Notes: generated by a model from the letters alone, not told the origin. A DNA stretch of 64,000 bases from Belnapia mucosa (GCF_016775475.1 NZ_JAEUXJ010000004.1:434001-498000); one strand, 5' to 3'; shown: positions 25,193 to 34,988, counted from the first letter of the stretch. A program made the numbers and translations.

Positions 25193-26380
25193 ATGCGGAT
25201 CGGCATCATCGGCGCGGGCGTCGCGGGCAGCGTGCTTGCCGAGATGCTGATCGGCCAGCCCGGCATCACGGTGGACATCTACGACCGGCGCCAGCCCGGC
25301 GAGGCGGAGGAAACCGGGACCGGGCTGAATGTCGGGCCGAATGCGCTGAAGGCGCTCAGGCTGCACCTGCCGGCACGGCATGCGGCGCTGCGCACGGCCT
25401 CCCTGCCCTGGACGCGCTGGACGATCGCGCTGGCGGACGGCGCGCCGCTGTTTGACTTGCCGCTTCTGGAAGTGGCGGAGGAGCCGGGCATCCGGCTGCG
25501 CTGGGCGGAGCTCTACCGGCTGCTGCGCGAGCCCAGCGCCGGGCTGACCCATTATGGCGTGGAGCTGGTAGGCGTCGAGGAGGACTGGGCCGGCCGGCTG
25601 GTCCCGGTGCTGGAGGTGGCGGATGGCACGCGGCTGCTGCCGCGCGGCTACGACCTGCTGGTGGGCGGCGATGGCCGCTATTCGGCGCTGCGGGTGCTGA
25701 CGGCCGGGGCGCCGGCGCCGGTCTTCCACGGCATCGCCATGTCGCGGCTGCTGGTGCCGCAGGCGGATGACTGCCCCTATGACGATTACGGGCAATGGTT
25801 CAACGGCAATGCCCGGCTGCTCTCCTACCGGCTGCCGGGCGGCGCGGCCTATATCGCCGGCGGCTTCCCGCTCCCCTCGCCCGAGGCGGAGATTCCGGCC
25901 GAGGCAAAGACGGCTGCCTTCCAGCGCGCGCTCTATCTGCCCGGCCTGGCCGAGCCTTGCCCGGCCGTTGCCTGGATGGCGGCACAGCTCGCCGAGGGGG
26001 CGGAGGCGATCCATTGGGCGCGGCTGCAGGACGCGCCGCTGTGCCGCAGCGCGGCGGCGGGGCGGGTGCTGTTCCTCGGCGATGCGGCGCATGCCATGGT
26101 CCCGACCCTCGGCCAGGGCGCGACCCAGGCGATCGAGGATGGCGTCATTGCCGGCGCGCTGCTGCGCCGCGGCGGCGGGGCGGAGGATGTGGCGGCCTGG
26201 CGCGACACCCGCATAGCCTTCGTCCGCCGCTTCAGCCTGGAGGCGACGGATACGATGTTCCCCGGCGCTGATCCCGTGGCGGGATCGATCGCCAAGCGGG
26301 AGCCGGAATTCCTGGCCAAGCTCCGGCGGCTCTATACCGATGTGCCGGGGCCGGAGGAGTTCGCGCCGGCCAGGGCATAG
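25193..26380 (+). CDS. FAD-dependent aromatic monooxygenase-like protein
   Basis: 395 aa. N-terminal GxGxxG motif (IIGAGVAGSVLAE), central DG motif in LLVGGDGRYSALR and the GD motif VLFLGDAAHAMVPTLGQG define the group A flavoprotein monooxygenases such as salicylate or 6-hydroxynicotinate hydroxylase. Probably co-transcribed with the MBL hydrolase, which could act on a related catabolite. Its last 49 bp overlap the convergent LLM oxidoreductase gene. Confidence 0.9.
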   Translation: MRIGIIGAGVAGSVLAEMLIGQPGITVDIYDRRQPGEAEETGTGLNVGPNALKALRLHLPARHAALRTASLPWTRWTIALADGAPLFDLPLLEVAEEPGIRLRWAELYRLLREPSAGLTHYGVELVGVEEDWAGRLVPVLEVADGTRLLPRGYDLLVGGDGRYSALRVLTAGAPAPVFHGIAMSRLLVPQADDCPYDDYGQWFNGNARLLSYRLPGGAAYIAGGFPLPSPEAEIPAEAKTAAFQRALYLPGLAEPCPAVAWMAAQLAEGAEAIHWARLQDAPLCRSAAAGRVLFLGDAAHAMVPTLGQGATQAIEDGVIAGALLRRGGGAEDVAAWRDTRIAFVRRFSLEATDTMFPGADPVAGSIAKREPEFLAKLRRLYTDVPGPEEFAPARA

Positions 26381-27711
26381 CGGTTGGCGGGCACCGGAAT
26401 GCCCAAATTCTCCCGCAGCGTCCGCCCCTCATAGGTGGTGCGATAGATGCCCCGCCGCTGGAGTTCCGGCACCACCAGCTCGACGAAATCCTCGAGCGGC
26501 TTCGGGAAGTGGGGGAACATCAGGTTGAAGCCGTCGCAGGCGCCCTCCTCCAGCCATTCCTGCATCCGGTCGGCGATCTGCGCCGGCGTCCCGACCTGCA
26601 GCTGGTGGCCGAGCGAGGTGCCGAGGTAGCGGGCGACCTGACGGATCGAGAGCCCCTCCTTCCGCGCCAGGTCGACGATGAGCTGCTGCCGCGCCTTGGC
26701 GGCATTGGAGGGCGGCAGGGGCGGCAGCGGCCCGTCGGGGTCGAAGGCGTAGATATCGAGATCGCCGCAGAGCCGCGCCAGCAGCCGCATCGCCGCCTCG
26801 TCCGAGATCAGCGATTGCAGGGTGGTGAGCTTGGCCTGGGCTTCTTCCTCGGTCCGGCCGACGATGGTCATCAGGCCGGGCAGGACCTTCACATGGTCCG
26901 GGTCGCGGCCGAAGCCGGCGGCGAGCGCGCGGACCTCCTGGCGGAAGGCGCGGCCTTCCTCCAGCACGGTCTGGGCGGTGAAGACGAGATCGGCGGTGCG
27001 GGCGGCGAGGCGCTTGCCAGCCTCGGAGGAGCCGGCCTCGGAGACGATGGGCCGGCCCTGCGGCGTGCGCGGCAGGTTCAGCGGGCCGCGGACCTTGAAG
27101 TGGCGGCCCTCATGGTGCTGGAAGTGCAGCCTCCCGCCGTCGATATAGACGCCACTCGCCTTGTCGCGCAGCAGCGCGCCATCCTCCCAGCTATCCCAGA
27201 GCGCCGTCACGACATCCCAGAATTCCTCCGCCCGCTCGTAGCGCAGCGCATGGTCCATATGCCGCTCGGCGCCGAAATTGCCGGCCTCGTCCTCGATCTG
27301 CGAGGTGACGAGGTTCCAGCCGGCGCGGCCGCCGCTGATATGGTCGATGGTGGCGAAGCGGCGGGCGAGGTCATAAGGCTGGGAATAGGTGGTGGTGGCG
27401 GTCGAGATCAGGCCGATATGCGTCGTCACCGCGGCGAGCGCGGCGATGAGGCTCACCGGCTCCAGATAGACCTGGCGCGAGACGCGCGGGCGGATGGCGC
27501 CGGCACCGTCGAGATTGGCGCTGCCATTCACCGCCGCCGTGTCCTGGAAGAAGACGGTGTCGATCAGCCCGCGCTCGGCGGTCTGCGCCATCCGCACATA
27601 CCAGGCGAAATCCATGTCGGTTTCGGGCACCGCGTCCGGGTGACGCCAGCCGGCGGAATGGCTGCCCGGCGTGTAGAGGAAGGCGCCGAGCTTGAGCTGC
27701 CGGCGGCTCAT
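26332..27711 (-). CDS. LLM-class flavin monooxygenase of the NtaA/SnaA/DszA type
   Basis: 459 aa, normal for this subgroup. Luciferase-like barrel with SHSAGWRHPDA, the FATIDHISGGRAGWNLVTS block and the QVGTPAQIADRMQEW element near the C-terminus. Family enzymes use FMNH2 supplied by a separate reductase to oxidise nitrilotriacetate, sulfonates or dibenzothiophene sulfone; no reductase gene is in the window. Last gene of a three-gene leftward operon (LLM, binding protein, LLM), overlapping the binding-protein stop by ATGA. Confidence 0.9.
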   Translation of the reverse strand: MSRRQLKLGAFLYTPGSHSAGWRHPDAVPETDMDFAWYVRMAQTAERGLIDTVFFQDTAAVNGSANLDGAGAIRPRVSRQVYLEPVSLIAALAAVTTHIGLISTATTTYSQPYDLARRFATIDHISGGRAGWNLVTSQIEDEAGNFGAERHMDHALRYERAEEFWDVVTALWDSWEDGALLRDKASGVYIDGGRLHFQHHEGRHFKVRGPLNLPRTPQGRPIVSEAGSSEAGKRLAARTADLVFTAQTVLEEGRAFRQEVRALAAGFGRDPDHVKVLPGLMTIVGRTEEEAQAKLTTLQSLISDEAAMRLLARLCGDLDIYAFDPDGPLPPLPPSNAAKARQQLIVDLARKEGLSIRQVARYLGTSLGHQLQVGTPAQIADRMQEWLEEGACDGFNLMFPHFPKPLEDFVELVVPELQRRGIYRTTYEGRTLRENLGIPVPANRYALAGANSSGPGTSV

Positions 27712-29276
27712 GGCGCGGGCCGGATGGCGGTGGCCATGGTGAAGCCGTCGCCGCGCGGCGGCATGGTCAGGCCGCGGCGGAGGCCCCAGGCCATCTTCAC
27801 GAAGAAGACCGGCAGCAGCGCCTGATTGTCCACCGCATAGCGGATGGCCGCCTGCATGGCGCGCTCGCGCTCAGCGGGATCGAAGGCTTCATCCGCCAGG
27901 GTCAACAGCCGGTCGAGCTCCGGGTTCGAGTAGCGGGTGCGGTTCCAGCCGCCATGGGCGAGCGCCGGGTTGATGGTGCGGATGAGGGAGGTGAGGCTTT
28001 CCGTCCCGATCCCGGTGGTCGAGCCATACATCGAGAGATGCGCGCTCAGCTCCGGCTCCCCGGTCGGGGTCAGCGTGGTGCCGCGGCGGAAATAGACCGA
28101 GGTCGGCAGGGCATCGACCGTGGTCCTGATGCCGACCATGGTCAGCATCTGGCCGATGGCCTGGCAGACGCGGGCATCGCCGGCGAAGCGGTCATTGGTG
28201 CATTGGATCGTGAGGTTGAAGCCCCCCGGATAACCGGCCTCGGCGAGCAGCTTGCGGGACAGCGCGGGATCATAGACGGGGACAGGGATGCCCGGGTCAT
28301 GGCCGAGGAAGCCGGGGGCCGAAACCTGCCCAGCAGGCGTCGCGCCCCCTTCCATGGCGCGTTCGGCGAGCGCCACGCGGTTGATGGCATGGGTCATCGC
28401 CCGGCGCACCCGCCCGTCGCGTAGCGGGTTCTGCGGCAGGGGCTGGCCATCCGTGCCCGTCGCATTCGGGATGCGGGCGCTCATGCTGTCCATATAGAAG
28501 TAATGGGTGAAGATGCTGTCGATCGAGACGAGCTGGGTGCGATCGCTCTCGCGCACCCGTGGCTGGAGGCCGGCCGGGACGGTGTCGATCACATCCACAT
28601 CCCCGGCGAGCAGGGCGGCGACGCGGGCGCTGTCATTGCTGATGACGCGGAAGGTGACGCGCGACCAGGGCTCCGGCGTGCCGCGCCAGGTGGGCGCGCG
28701 ATCCAGCACCACATCCTGGCCCGGCGTCCAGCGCACCCAGCGATAGGGACCGGTGCCGATGGCGGCACGGCCGCCGTTGAAATCCGCCTCCGCCGCATCG
28801 GCCGCGGCGCGGGCCGAGACCATGCCGATCTGGGCGATGAAGTTCGGCTGCAGCGGCGTCGGCGCCTTCATGTGCAGGATCAGGGTGCGGGCATCGCGCG
28901 CCTCGGCCGCGCGGATGTTGCGCACCGCATTGGCATAGGTGCGGGCGCCGGTGACGCTCTGGGCCCGGCGGATGGAGAAGGCGGCATCTTCGGCGATGAA
29001 GGGCGTGCCGTCATGGAAGCGAACGCCTTCGCGCAGGGTGAATTCCCAGGTCAGCTCATCGACCGGCCGCCAGGATTCCGCGAGGCCGGGGACGGGGCGG
29101 AGCTGCGGGTCGAATTCCACCAGCGTCTCGAAGACATGGATGCCGACATTCCGGTTGGGCGTGTAGGTGAGATGCGGGTCGGCGCTGTCCACCGCGGCCT
29201 TCATGGCGATGCGGAGTTCCTGCGCGCCCGCAGGCGCGGCGAGCAGCAGGGCGGCGAAGGCAAGCGGTCGGAGCAT
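27708..29276 (-). CDS. ABC transporter periplasmic substrate-binding protein, family 5 (DppA-like)
   Basis: 522 aa. Signal peptide (MLRPLAFAALLLAAPAGA) and the class C binding-protein fold, with ESWRPVDELTWEFTLREGVRFHDG near the N-terminus. Such proteins bind peptides, nickel, sugars or small organic compounds. No permease or ATPase gene adjoins. Instead it is sandwiched between two NtaA-type monooxygenases, which suggests that it captures the compound they oxidise. Gap to the upstream LLM gene is 11 bp; it overlaps the downstream one. Confidence 0.9.
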   Translation of the reverse strand: MLRPLAFAALLLAAPAGAQELRIAMKAAVDSADPHLTYTPNRNVGIHVFETLVEFDPQLRPVPGLAESWRPVDELTWEFTLREGVRFHDGTPFIAEDAAFSIRRAQSVTGARTYANAVRNIRAAEARDARTLILHMKAPTPLQPNFIAQIGMVSARAAADAAEADFNGGRAAIGTGPYRWVRWTPGQDVVLDRAPTWRGTPEPWSRVTFRVISNDSARVAALLAGDVDVIDTVPAGLQPRVRESDRTQLVSIDSIFTHYFYMDSMSARIPNATGTDGQPLPQNPLRDGRVRRAMTHAINRVALAERAMEGGATPAGQVSAPGFLGHDPGIPVPVYDPALSRKLLAEAGYPGGFNLTIQCTNDRFAGDARVCQAIGQMLTMVGIRTTVDALPTSVYFRRGTTLTPTGEPELSAHLSMYGSTTGIGTESLTSLIRTINPALAHGGWNRTRYSNPELDRLLTLADEAFDPAERERAMQAAIRYAVDNQALLPVFFVKMAWGLRRGLTMPPRGDGFTMATAIRPAP

Positions 29277-29287
29277 GGGGCTCTCCC

Positions 29288-30625
29288 TTATTCGGCGGCG
29301 GCGCGGGCGGTGACGTGGCGGTTCGGGGCGGGGTCGGCGCCGAGCAGGTCGCGGAGCGTCCTGCCCTCATAGGCGGTGCGGAACAGGCCGCGGCGCTGGA
29401 GCTCCGGCACCACCTGGTCCACCACTTCCTCAAGCCCACCGGGCAGCCAGGGCGGCAGGATGTTGAAGCCATCGGCGCCGCCGCCGGTGAACCACTCCTC
29501 CATCGCATCGGCGATATCGGCGGGCGTGCCGATGACGGTGCGATGGCCATTGCCGCCGGCGATCGCCAGATAGAGCTGGCGGATCGTGAGGTCGTCGCGC
29601 CGCGCCATGTCGAGCAGGATCTTCGCCCGGCTCAGCATCCGCGGATTGACCGGCTCCGGCACCGGCCCGTCGAGCGGATGGGCCGAGAGGTCGCCGAGCG
29701 AGCCGGCGATGGCGGACAGCCCGACGATGGGGTGGATCAGCTCCTGCAGGATCTCGTAGCGATCATGGGCTTCCTGCCGGGTGCGGCCGGGGATGGCCAT
29801 GAGGCCGGGCATGATCTTCAGCGAGTCCGGCCGACGGCCATATTTCGCCATGCGTCCCTTGACGTCGGCGTAATAGGCGCGCGCTTCCTCCAGCGTCTGG
29901 GCGGCGGCATAGACGACATCGGCGCTGGCCGCCGCCATCTCCCGTCCCTGATCGGAGGCGCCGGCCTGGACGATGACCGGGGCGCCCTGTGGGGTGCGGG
30001 CGACGTTCAGCGGGCCGGCGACGGTGAAGTGCCGGCCCTTGTGGTTCAGCACATGCAGCTTGGCGGGGTCGAAATTGATCCCCGAGGCCTTGTCGCGGAG
30101 GAAGGCATCATCCTCCCAACTGCCCCAAAGGCCGCGGACCACATCGAGGAATTCGGCGGCGCGGTCGTAACGGTCGGCATAGTCGGGCGCGGCCTCATGG
30201 CCGAAATTGCGGGCTTCCTGCGCGGTGACGCTGGTGACGACGTTCCAGCCCGCCCTGCCGCCGCTGATATGGTCGAGCGAGGCGAATTTGCGGGCAATGT
30301 GATAGGGCTCGTTCCAGGTGGTCGATGCGGTGGCGATCAGGCCGATCCGCGTCGTCACCATCGCCAGCGCCGAGAGCAGGGTCAGCGGCTCGAACTGGAC
30401 GTTCTTCGAGGAGCGGGAGAGCGCGCCGGGTGGTTCGTCATACATGCGGATGCCGACGCCATCGGCGAGGAAATACATGTCGAACAGGCCGCGCTCCGCC
30501 GCCTGGATGCTGCGGACGGCATGCGACAGTTCCATATTGCCGCCCGGCGAGGCATCCGGGTGACGCCAGGCGGCAATATGGTAGCCCATGCCGATGGCCG
30601 AGACGCCGAGCCCCATCTGGCGCAT
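29288..30625 (-). CDS. LLM-class flavin monooxygenase of the NtaA/SnaA/DszA type
   Basis: 445 aa. Same architecture as the 26332-27711 protein: YHIAAWRHPDAS, FASLDHISGGRAGWNVVTS and the TVIGTPADIADAMEEWF motif. The start ATG 30625 (MRQMGLGVSAIG) has a strong GGAGG site; the frame is open further upstream but adds no recognisable sequence. First gene of the LLM-SBP-LLM operon, divergent from a third NtaA-type gene 98 bp away. The two oxidoreductases are clearly distinct paralogues and not a recent duplication. Confidence 0.9.
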   Translation of the reverse strand: MRQMGLGVSAIGMGYHIAAWRHPDASPGGNMELSHAVRSIQAAERGLFDMYFLADGVGIRMYDEPPGALSRSSKNVQFEPLTLLSALAMVTTRIGLIATASTTWNEPYHIARKFASLDHISGGRAGWNVVTSVTAQEARNFGHEAAPDYADRYDRAAEFLDVVRGLWGSWEDDAFLRDKASGINFDPAKLHVLNHKGRHFTVAGPLNVARTPQGAPVIVQAGASDQGREMAAASADVVYAAAQTLEEARAYYADVKGRMAKYGRRPDSLKIMPGLMAIPGRTRQEAHDRYEILQELIHPIVGLSAIAGSLGDLSAHPLDGPVPEPVNPRMLSRAKILLDMARRDDLTIRQLYLAIAGGNGHRTVIGTPADIADAMEEWFTGGGADGFNILPPWLPGGLEEVVDQVVPELQRRGLFRTAYEGRTLRDLLGADPAPNRHVTARAAAE

Positions 30626-30723
30626 GCTGCAACCTCCTGCTCCGGCGGCGCTGCGATGCAAGCCGCGTGCCGAGGGGCACGGAATTTGCTGACCCGGCCT
30701 GAGCAGCCAGGAGCCGAAGCCGC

Positions 30724-32031
30724 ATGAACCAGCGCCGCCAGATGCATCTCGGGGTCTTCGTCCTCGGCACCGGCAACCACATCGCCGGCTGGCGCTACCC
30801 AGGCGCGGCGCAGAGCTTCGAGGATCTCTCCGTGGTGCAGGAGATCGCGCGGATCGCGGAACGGGGGCGGTTCGACCTCATCTTCCTCGGCGACAACCTG
30901 GCGAGCGAGCCGGGGATGCATCCCTCCTTCGCCGCCCGGTTCGAGCCGCTGACCATGCTGGCGGCGCTGGCCGCGACCACCACCCATGTCGGGCTCGGGG
31001 CCACCGCCTCCACCACCTATAACGAGCCCTACAACGTGGCGCGGGCCTTCGCCTCGCTGGATCACCTCAGCGGCGGACGGGCGGCCTGGAATGCGGTGAC
31101 CAGTTCCGGCGGCAAGGCCGCCGATAATTTCGGCCGCATCCATCCCGAGCACGACGCCCGCTACGAGGTCGCCGAGGAATTCGTCGATGTGGTGCGGGGG
31201 CTCTGGGATTGCTGGGACGATGGCGCCGTCATCCGCGACCATGCGACGGGGCGCTATATCGACCCGGCCAAGGTGAGGCCGCTGAACCATGAAGGCCGCT
31301 TCTTCCGCGTGAAGGGCCCGCTGCCGACCAGCCGCACGCCGCAGGGCCAGCCGATCATCCTCCAGGCCGGCTCCTCCGCACCCGGCCTGGCACTGGCGGC
31401 CCGCACCGCCGATGTCGTCTTCGCCGTGGTGCAGGATATGGAGGAGGCGCGGGCCGGCTATGTCGCGCTGAAGTCGCGCATGCCCGGTTTCGGCCGCGAT
31501 CCGGCGACGCTGGCCGTGCTGCCGGGCGTGATGCCGGTGGTGGGACGCACCGAGGCGGAGGCCCGGGCGCGGCTCAACCTGCTGCAGAGCTTCGTCAATA
31601 CCGACAATGCGCTGGCGATGCTCTCCTCCCGCCTCGGGATGGATGTCTCGGGCTTCCCGCTGGATGCGCTGGTGCCGGACCTGCCGCTGCCCGACAGCTC
31701 CCATGGCTTCGCCCGCGTGATGCTGGCCAAGGCGCGGCGGGAGAGGATGACCTGGCGGGACCTCTTCAACCTCACCGGCGCGGCGCGCGGGCATTGGGTG
31801 ATCTGCGGCGCACCGGAGAGCATCGCCGACACCCTGCAGGAATGGTTCGAGGCCGAGGCCTGCGACGGCTTCAACATCCTGCCGCCCTATTTCCCGGGCG
31901 GCTTCGCCGATTTCGTCGATCTGGTGGTGCCGATCCTGCAGGAGCGAGGACTGTTCCGCCGGGAATATTCGGGGACGACACTGCGCGAACATCTGGGGCT
32001 TGCGCGGCCGCGGAGCCGGCTGTTCGATTGA
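30724..32031 (+). CDS. LLM-class flavin monooxygenase of the NtaA/SnaA/DszA type
   Basis: 435 aa, the third NtaA-type paralogue in this cluster. It shows NHIAGWRYPGAA, FASLDHLSGGRAAWNAVTS and the WVICGAPESIADTLQEWFE block. FMNH2-dependent oxygenation of a small organic substrate is the likely chemistry. Divergent from the LLM-SBP-LLM operon, which implies a shared regulatory region at 30626-30723. The next LLM gene follows after 20 bp on the same strand. Confidence 0.9.
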   Translation: MNQRRQMHLGVFVLGTGNHIAGWRYPGAAQSFEDLSVVQEIARIAERGRFDLIFLGDNLASEPGMHPSFAARFEPLTMLAALAATTTHVGLGATASTTYNEPYNVARAFASLDHLSGGRAAWNAVTSSGGKAADNFGRIHPEHDARYEVAEEFVDVVRGLWDCWDDGAVIRDHATGRYIDPAKVRPLNHEGRFFRVKGPLPTSRTPQGQPIILQAGSSAPGLALAARTADVVFAVVQDMEEARAGYVALKSRMPGFGRDPATLAVLPGVMPVVGRTEAEARARLNLLQSFVNTDNALAMLSSRLGMDVSGFPLDALVPDLPLPDSSHGFARVMLAKARRERMTWRDLFNLTGAARGHWVICGAPESIADTLQEWFEAEACDGFNILPPYFPGGFADFVDLVVPILQERGLFRREYSGTTLREHLGLARPRSRLFD

Positions 32032-32051
32032 GCCCTCCGGGAGGGAATGCC

Positions 32052-32903
32052 ATGAAACTCGGCGCGGCGATGTTCTTCACCGACTATTCCATGGCGCCCG
32101 ACGAGCTGGCGCGAGCGCTGGAGGAGCGCGGCTTCGAGAGCCTCTGGGCACCGGAGCATTCGCATATCCCGCTGGTCCGCCGGGTGTCGCATCCGAGCGG
32201 CGGCGAGCTGCCGAAGCAGTACTATGACGTCATGGACCCCTTCGTGACGCTGACCGCGGCGGCCATGGCATCGCGCACCCTGCTGCTCGGCACCGGCATC
32301 TGCCTGGTGGTGCAGCGGGACCCGATCCAGACGGCGAAATCCGTCGCCTCGCTCGACCAGATCTCGGGCGGGCGCTTCCTCTTCGGCGTCGGCAATGGCT
32401 GGAACCAGGAGGAGATCGAGAATCACGGCACCGCCTTCGCCACGCGGCACAAGCTGGCACGGGAACGGATCGAGGCGATGCAGGCGATCTGGACCCAGTC
32501 GAAGCCGGAGTACCACGGCGAGTTCGTCGATTTCGCGCCGATGATGACCTGGCCGAAGCCGGTGCAGAAACCCCACCCGCCGATCATCGTCGGCGGCGCC
32601 TTCCCCTGGGGCGCGAAGCGGGCGATCCGCTACGGCAATGGCTGGATGCCGCACCGGGTGCGCCAGCACTATGCCGATGTCGCGGCGCTGGTGCCGCAGT
32701 TCCGGCAGATGGTGGAGGAGTCCGGGCGGCCGCTCTCCGACCTGCCGATCACCATCTGGGGCGCGAAGGAGGACCGCGATGCGCTGCTGGCGGATCGCGA
32801 CCTCGGCGTGGACCGCGTCGTCGTCAGCCTCGCCGCCGCCAAGCGCGACGCGATCCTGCCGGAGCTGGATCGCTGGGCGGATCTGGCGCGGCTCGTCGCC
32901 TGA
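32052..32903 (+). CDS. LLM-class oxidoreductase, probable F420-dependent type
   Basis: 283 aa, single compact luciferase-like barrel of the size seen in F420-dependent families (TIGR03619-like). Landmarks are ESLWAPEHSHIP, SVASLDQISGGRFLFGVGNGW and HPPIIVGGAFPWGAKRA. F420 rather than FMN use is inferred from size, motif style and the adjacent F420 biosynthesis genes. ATG 32052 follows GAGGGAA. Its stop codon abuts the stop of the convergent gene with no base between them. Confidence 0.85.
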   Translation: MKLGAAMFFTDYSMAPDELARALEERGFESLWAPEHSHIPLVRRVSHPSGGELPKQYYDVMDPFVTLTAAAMASRTLLLGTGICLVVQRDPIQTAKSVASLDQISGGRFLFGVGNGWNQEEIENHGTAFATRHKLARERIEAMQAIWTQSKPEYHGEFVDFAPMMTWPKPVQKPHPPIIVGGAFPWGAKRAIRYGNGWMPHRVRQHYADVAALVPQFRQMVEESGRPLSDLPITIWGAKEDRDALLADRDLGVDRVVVSLAAAKRDAILPELDRWADLARLVA

Positions 32904-33941
32904 CTACAATACAGCCTCAGCGGCGACGCGCAGCGCCTCCGGCGTGGCGCCGGTGAGGACGACGGTGCCGACCGTCCCCTCCTTCGCCACCGCCTTCCAG
33001 TCCTGCAACCGGCCGCGGATGCGGTCGGCGGGGCCGACCAGCGCGATCTCGTCCACCAGCTTGTCGGGTACGGCGGCCGCCGCCTCCGCCTTGCGGCCGT
33101 CGAGAAAGGCGTCCTGGACCTTCACCGCCGCATCCGGATAGCCGAGGCGCTTGCAGTAGTCGTTGTAGAAATTCTTCCCCCTCGCCCCCATGCCGCCGAT
33201 ATAGAGCGCGAGTTCCGGCTTCACCGCATCGCGGCAGGCCTGGAGATCGTCGCCGAGGCGGATCTTCGTATAGGGCGCAATGTCATAGCCCTGGAGGCTG
33301 CGGCCGGATTTCGCCATGCCTTCCAGCGTCGGGCCCACCACCGCATCGGCGGCTTCGGGCGACATGAAGATCGGCAGGTTGCCCTCGGCGATCTCGCCCG
33401 AGAGGCGCATGCCGCCCGGGGTGATGGAGGCGGTGTAGATGGGCAGCGAAGGGTCGCCATGGATGATGCTGCGCAGCGGCTTGCCGAGGCCGGTGGCGCC
33501 GGGCCCCTTGTAAGGGATCTGGTAGTGCTCGCCCTCATGCTCGAGAGGCTTCTCGCGGGCGAGGATGGCGCGGATGATCTCGACATATTCCCGCGTGCGG
33601 CCGAGCGGCTTGCCATTGGGCTGGCCGTGCCATCCCTCGACCACCTGCGGGCCGGAGGGACCGATGCCGCAAAGGAAGCGGTTGCCGGACAGCGCCTGGA
33701 GCGTCATCGCCGTCATCGCCGCGCAGGTCGGCGTGCGGGCGGGCATCTGCATGATGCCGGTGCCGGCCTTGATGCGGCTGGTGCGGGCAAGCACCCAGGC
33801 GATGGGTGTCACCGCATCCGTGCCATAGGATTCGCCGCACCAGACCGCATCGAAGCCGAGCCGTTCGGCCTCCAGCACGAGGTCGATCTCCAGCTGCGGC
33901 CTGGCGCCGCGGATCATGCCGATGGTGATGCCGAGCTTCAT
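32904..33941 (-). CDS. LLM-class F420-dependent oxidoreductase
   Basis: 345 aa. Motifs GFDAVWCGESYGTDAVTP and SGNRFLCGIGPSGPQVVEGWHG are characteristic of the group that includes methylenetetrahydromethanopterin-reductase-like actinobacterial F420 enzymes. Substrate unknown. It follows the next LLM gene by 5 bp, so the two share a transcript that runs away from fbiC. Confidence 0.85.
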   Translation of the reverse strand: MKLGITIGMIRGARPQLEIDLVLEAERLGFDAVWCGESYGTDAVTPIAWVLARTSRIKAGTGIMQMPARTPTCAAMTAMTLQALSGNRFLCGIGPSGPQVVEGWHGQPNGKPLGRTREYVEIIRAILAREKPLEHEGEHYQIPYKGPGATGLGKPLRSIIHGDPSLPIYTASITPGGMRLSGEIAEGNLPIFMSPEAADAVVGPTLEGMAKSGRSLQGYDIAPYTKIRLGDDLQACRDAVKPELALYIGGMGARGKNFYNDYCKRLGYPDAAVKVQDAFLDGRKAEAAAAVPDKLVDEIALVGPADRIRGRLQDWKAVAKEGTVGTVVLTGATPEALRVAAEAVL

Positions 33942-33946
33942 CGCGG

Positions 33947-34897
33947 TCAGACCTTCGAGAGGATGTCGTCGCGGAAGGCGCGCATGGCGCCGAGCGCCTG
34001 CTCCGCCGTCTCGCCGGGGAAGGTGAGGTCGACGCCGGCGACGCCGAGGGCTTTCAGCGCCCGCAGATCCTCCGCGATCTCGGCCGGCGCGCCGGAGAAG
34101 AGGCGGCGTTCGCCATCCCCGGCCTTGGCCGGAACATCGGGGCCGTATTTCTGCACCCGGTAGGCCAGCGCGACGCCCTTCGGGTTCCGTCCCGCGGCCC
34201 GCACCAGGCCGTGCAGCTTCTCGATCGCAGCCCGGTAGCGGGGCAGGCTGTCGAGCGGGAAGGAGGGGTTGGTGCCGATCGGGTACCAGCCATCGCCGAG
34301 CCGGGCGGCGCGGCGCAGCGCCGGGCCGCTCTCGCCGCCGACCCAGATCGGTACCGGGTTCTGCACCGGCTTCGGGGCGAAGCCGATCTCGGCGAAGCGG
34401 ACGAACTCGCCCTCGAAGCGCGGCTCCTCCTTGGTCCAGAGCTCGCGGGCGGCGAGGATATATTCGTCCGTCACCTTGCCGCGGGCGGCGAAATCGGGCG
34501 CCTGCAGGGCCTCGAATTCCTCGCGCAGCCAGCCCGCGCCGATCCCGACCGTGAGGCGGCCGCCGGAGAGATAGTCGATGGTCGAGAGGATCTTCGCCGT
34601 TAGCAGCGCTGGCCGGTGCGGCACCACCATGACGGAGGTGACGAGGCGCAGGCGCTCGGTCTTCGCCGCGGCGAACATCACCTGGGTCAGCTGCTCATGC
34701 CGCTCGCCGCGGCTGCTGGCGGGAAATTCGCCGGTATCGGTATAGGGATACTTGGCCTGGATATCCTTCGGGATCACCACATGGTCGCTGAAGGTGGCGT
34801 AGCCGAAACCAAGTGCCTCGCCGCCCTGGGCCAGGCGGGTCATCGCCTCCGGGGTGGCCAGGGGGCCGCCGCTCGGCATGTTGAAGCCGATCTGCAT
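33947..34897 (-). CDS. LLM-class F420-dependent oxidoreductase (TIGR03619-like)
   Basis: 316 aa. FSDHVVIP, STIDYLSGGRLTVGIGAGWL and NPVPIWVGGESGPALRRAAR match the F420-dependent LLM subgroup. ATG 34897 (MQIGFNMPSG) is preceded by a purine-rich GGAGGAGGAGAC stretch, a good ribosome site. First gene of a two-gene operon that is divergent from the FO synthase gene, 91 bp away; a shared control region is plausible. Confidence 0.85.
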   Translation of the reverse strand: MQIGFNMPSGGPLATPEAMTRLAQGGEALGFGYATFSDHVVIPKDIQAKYPYTDTGEFPASSRGERHEQLTQVMFAAAKTERLRLVTSVMVVPHRPALLTAKILSTIDYLSGGRLTVGIGAGWLREEFEALQAPDFAARGKVTDEYILAARELWTKEEPRFEGEFVRFAEIGFAPKPVQNPVPIWVGGESGPALRRAARLGDGWYPIGTNPSFPLDSLPRYRAAIEKLHGLVRAAGRNPKGVALAYRVQKYGPDVPAKAGDGERRLFSGAPAEIAEDLRALKALGVAGVDLTFPGETAEQALGAMRAFRDDILSKV

Positions 34898-34988
34898 GCT
34901 TCCGTCTCCTCCTCCCGTCAGCGCATTGCGTCCCGCCGGGCTCTGCCACAGGATGCGGCCACCCCGGAGGACGGGCAAGGGTGACGGG

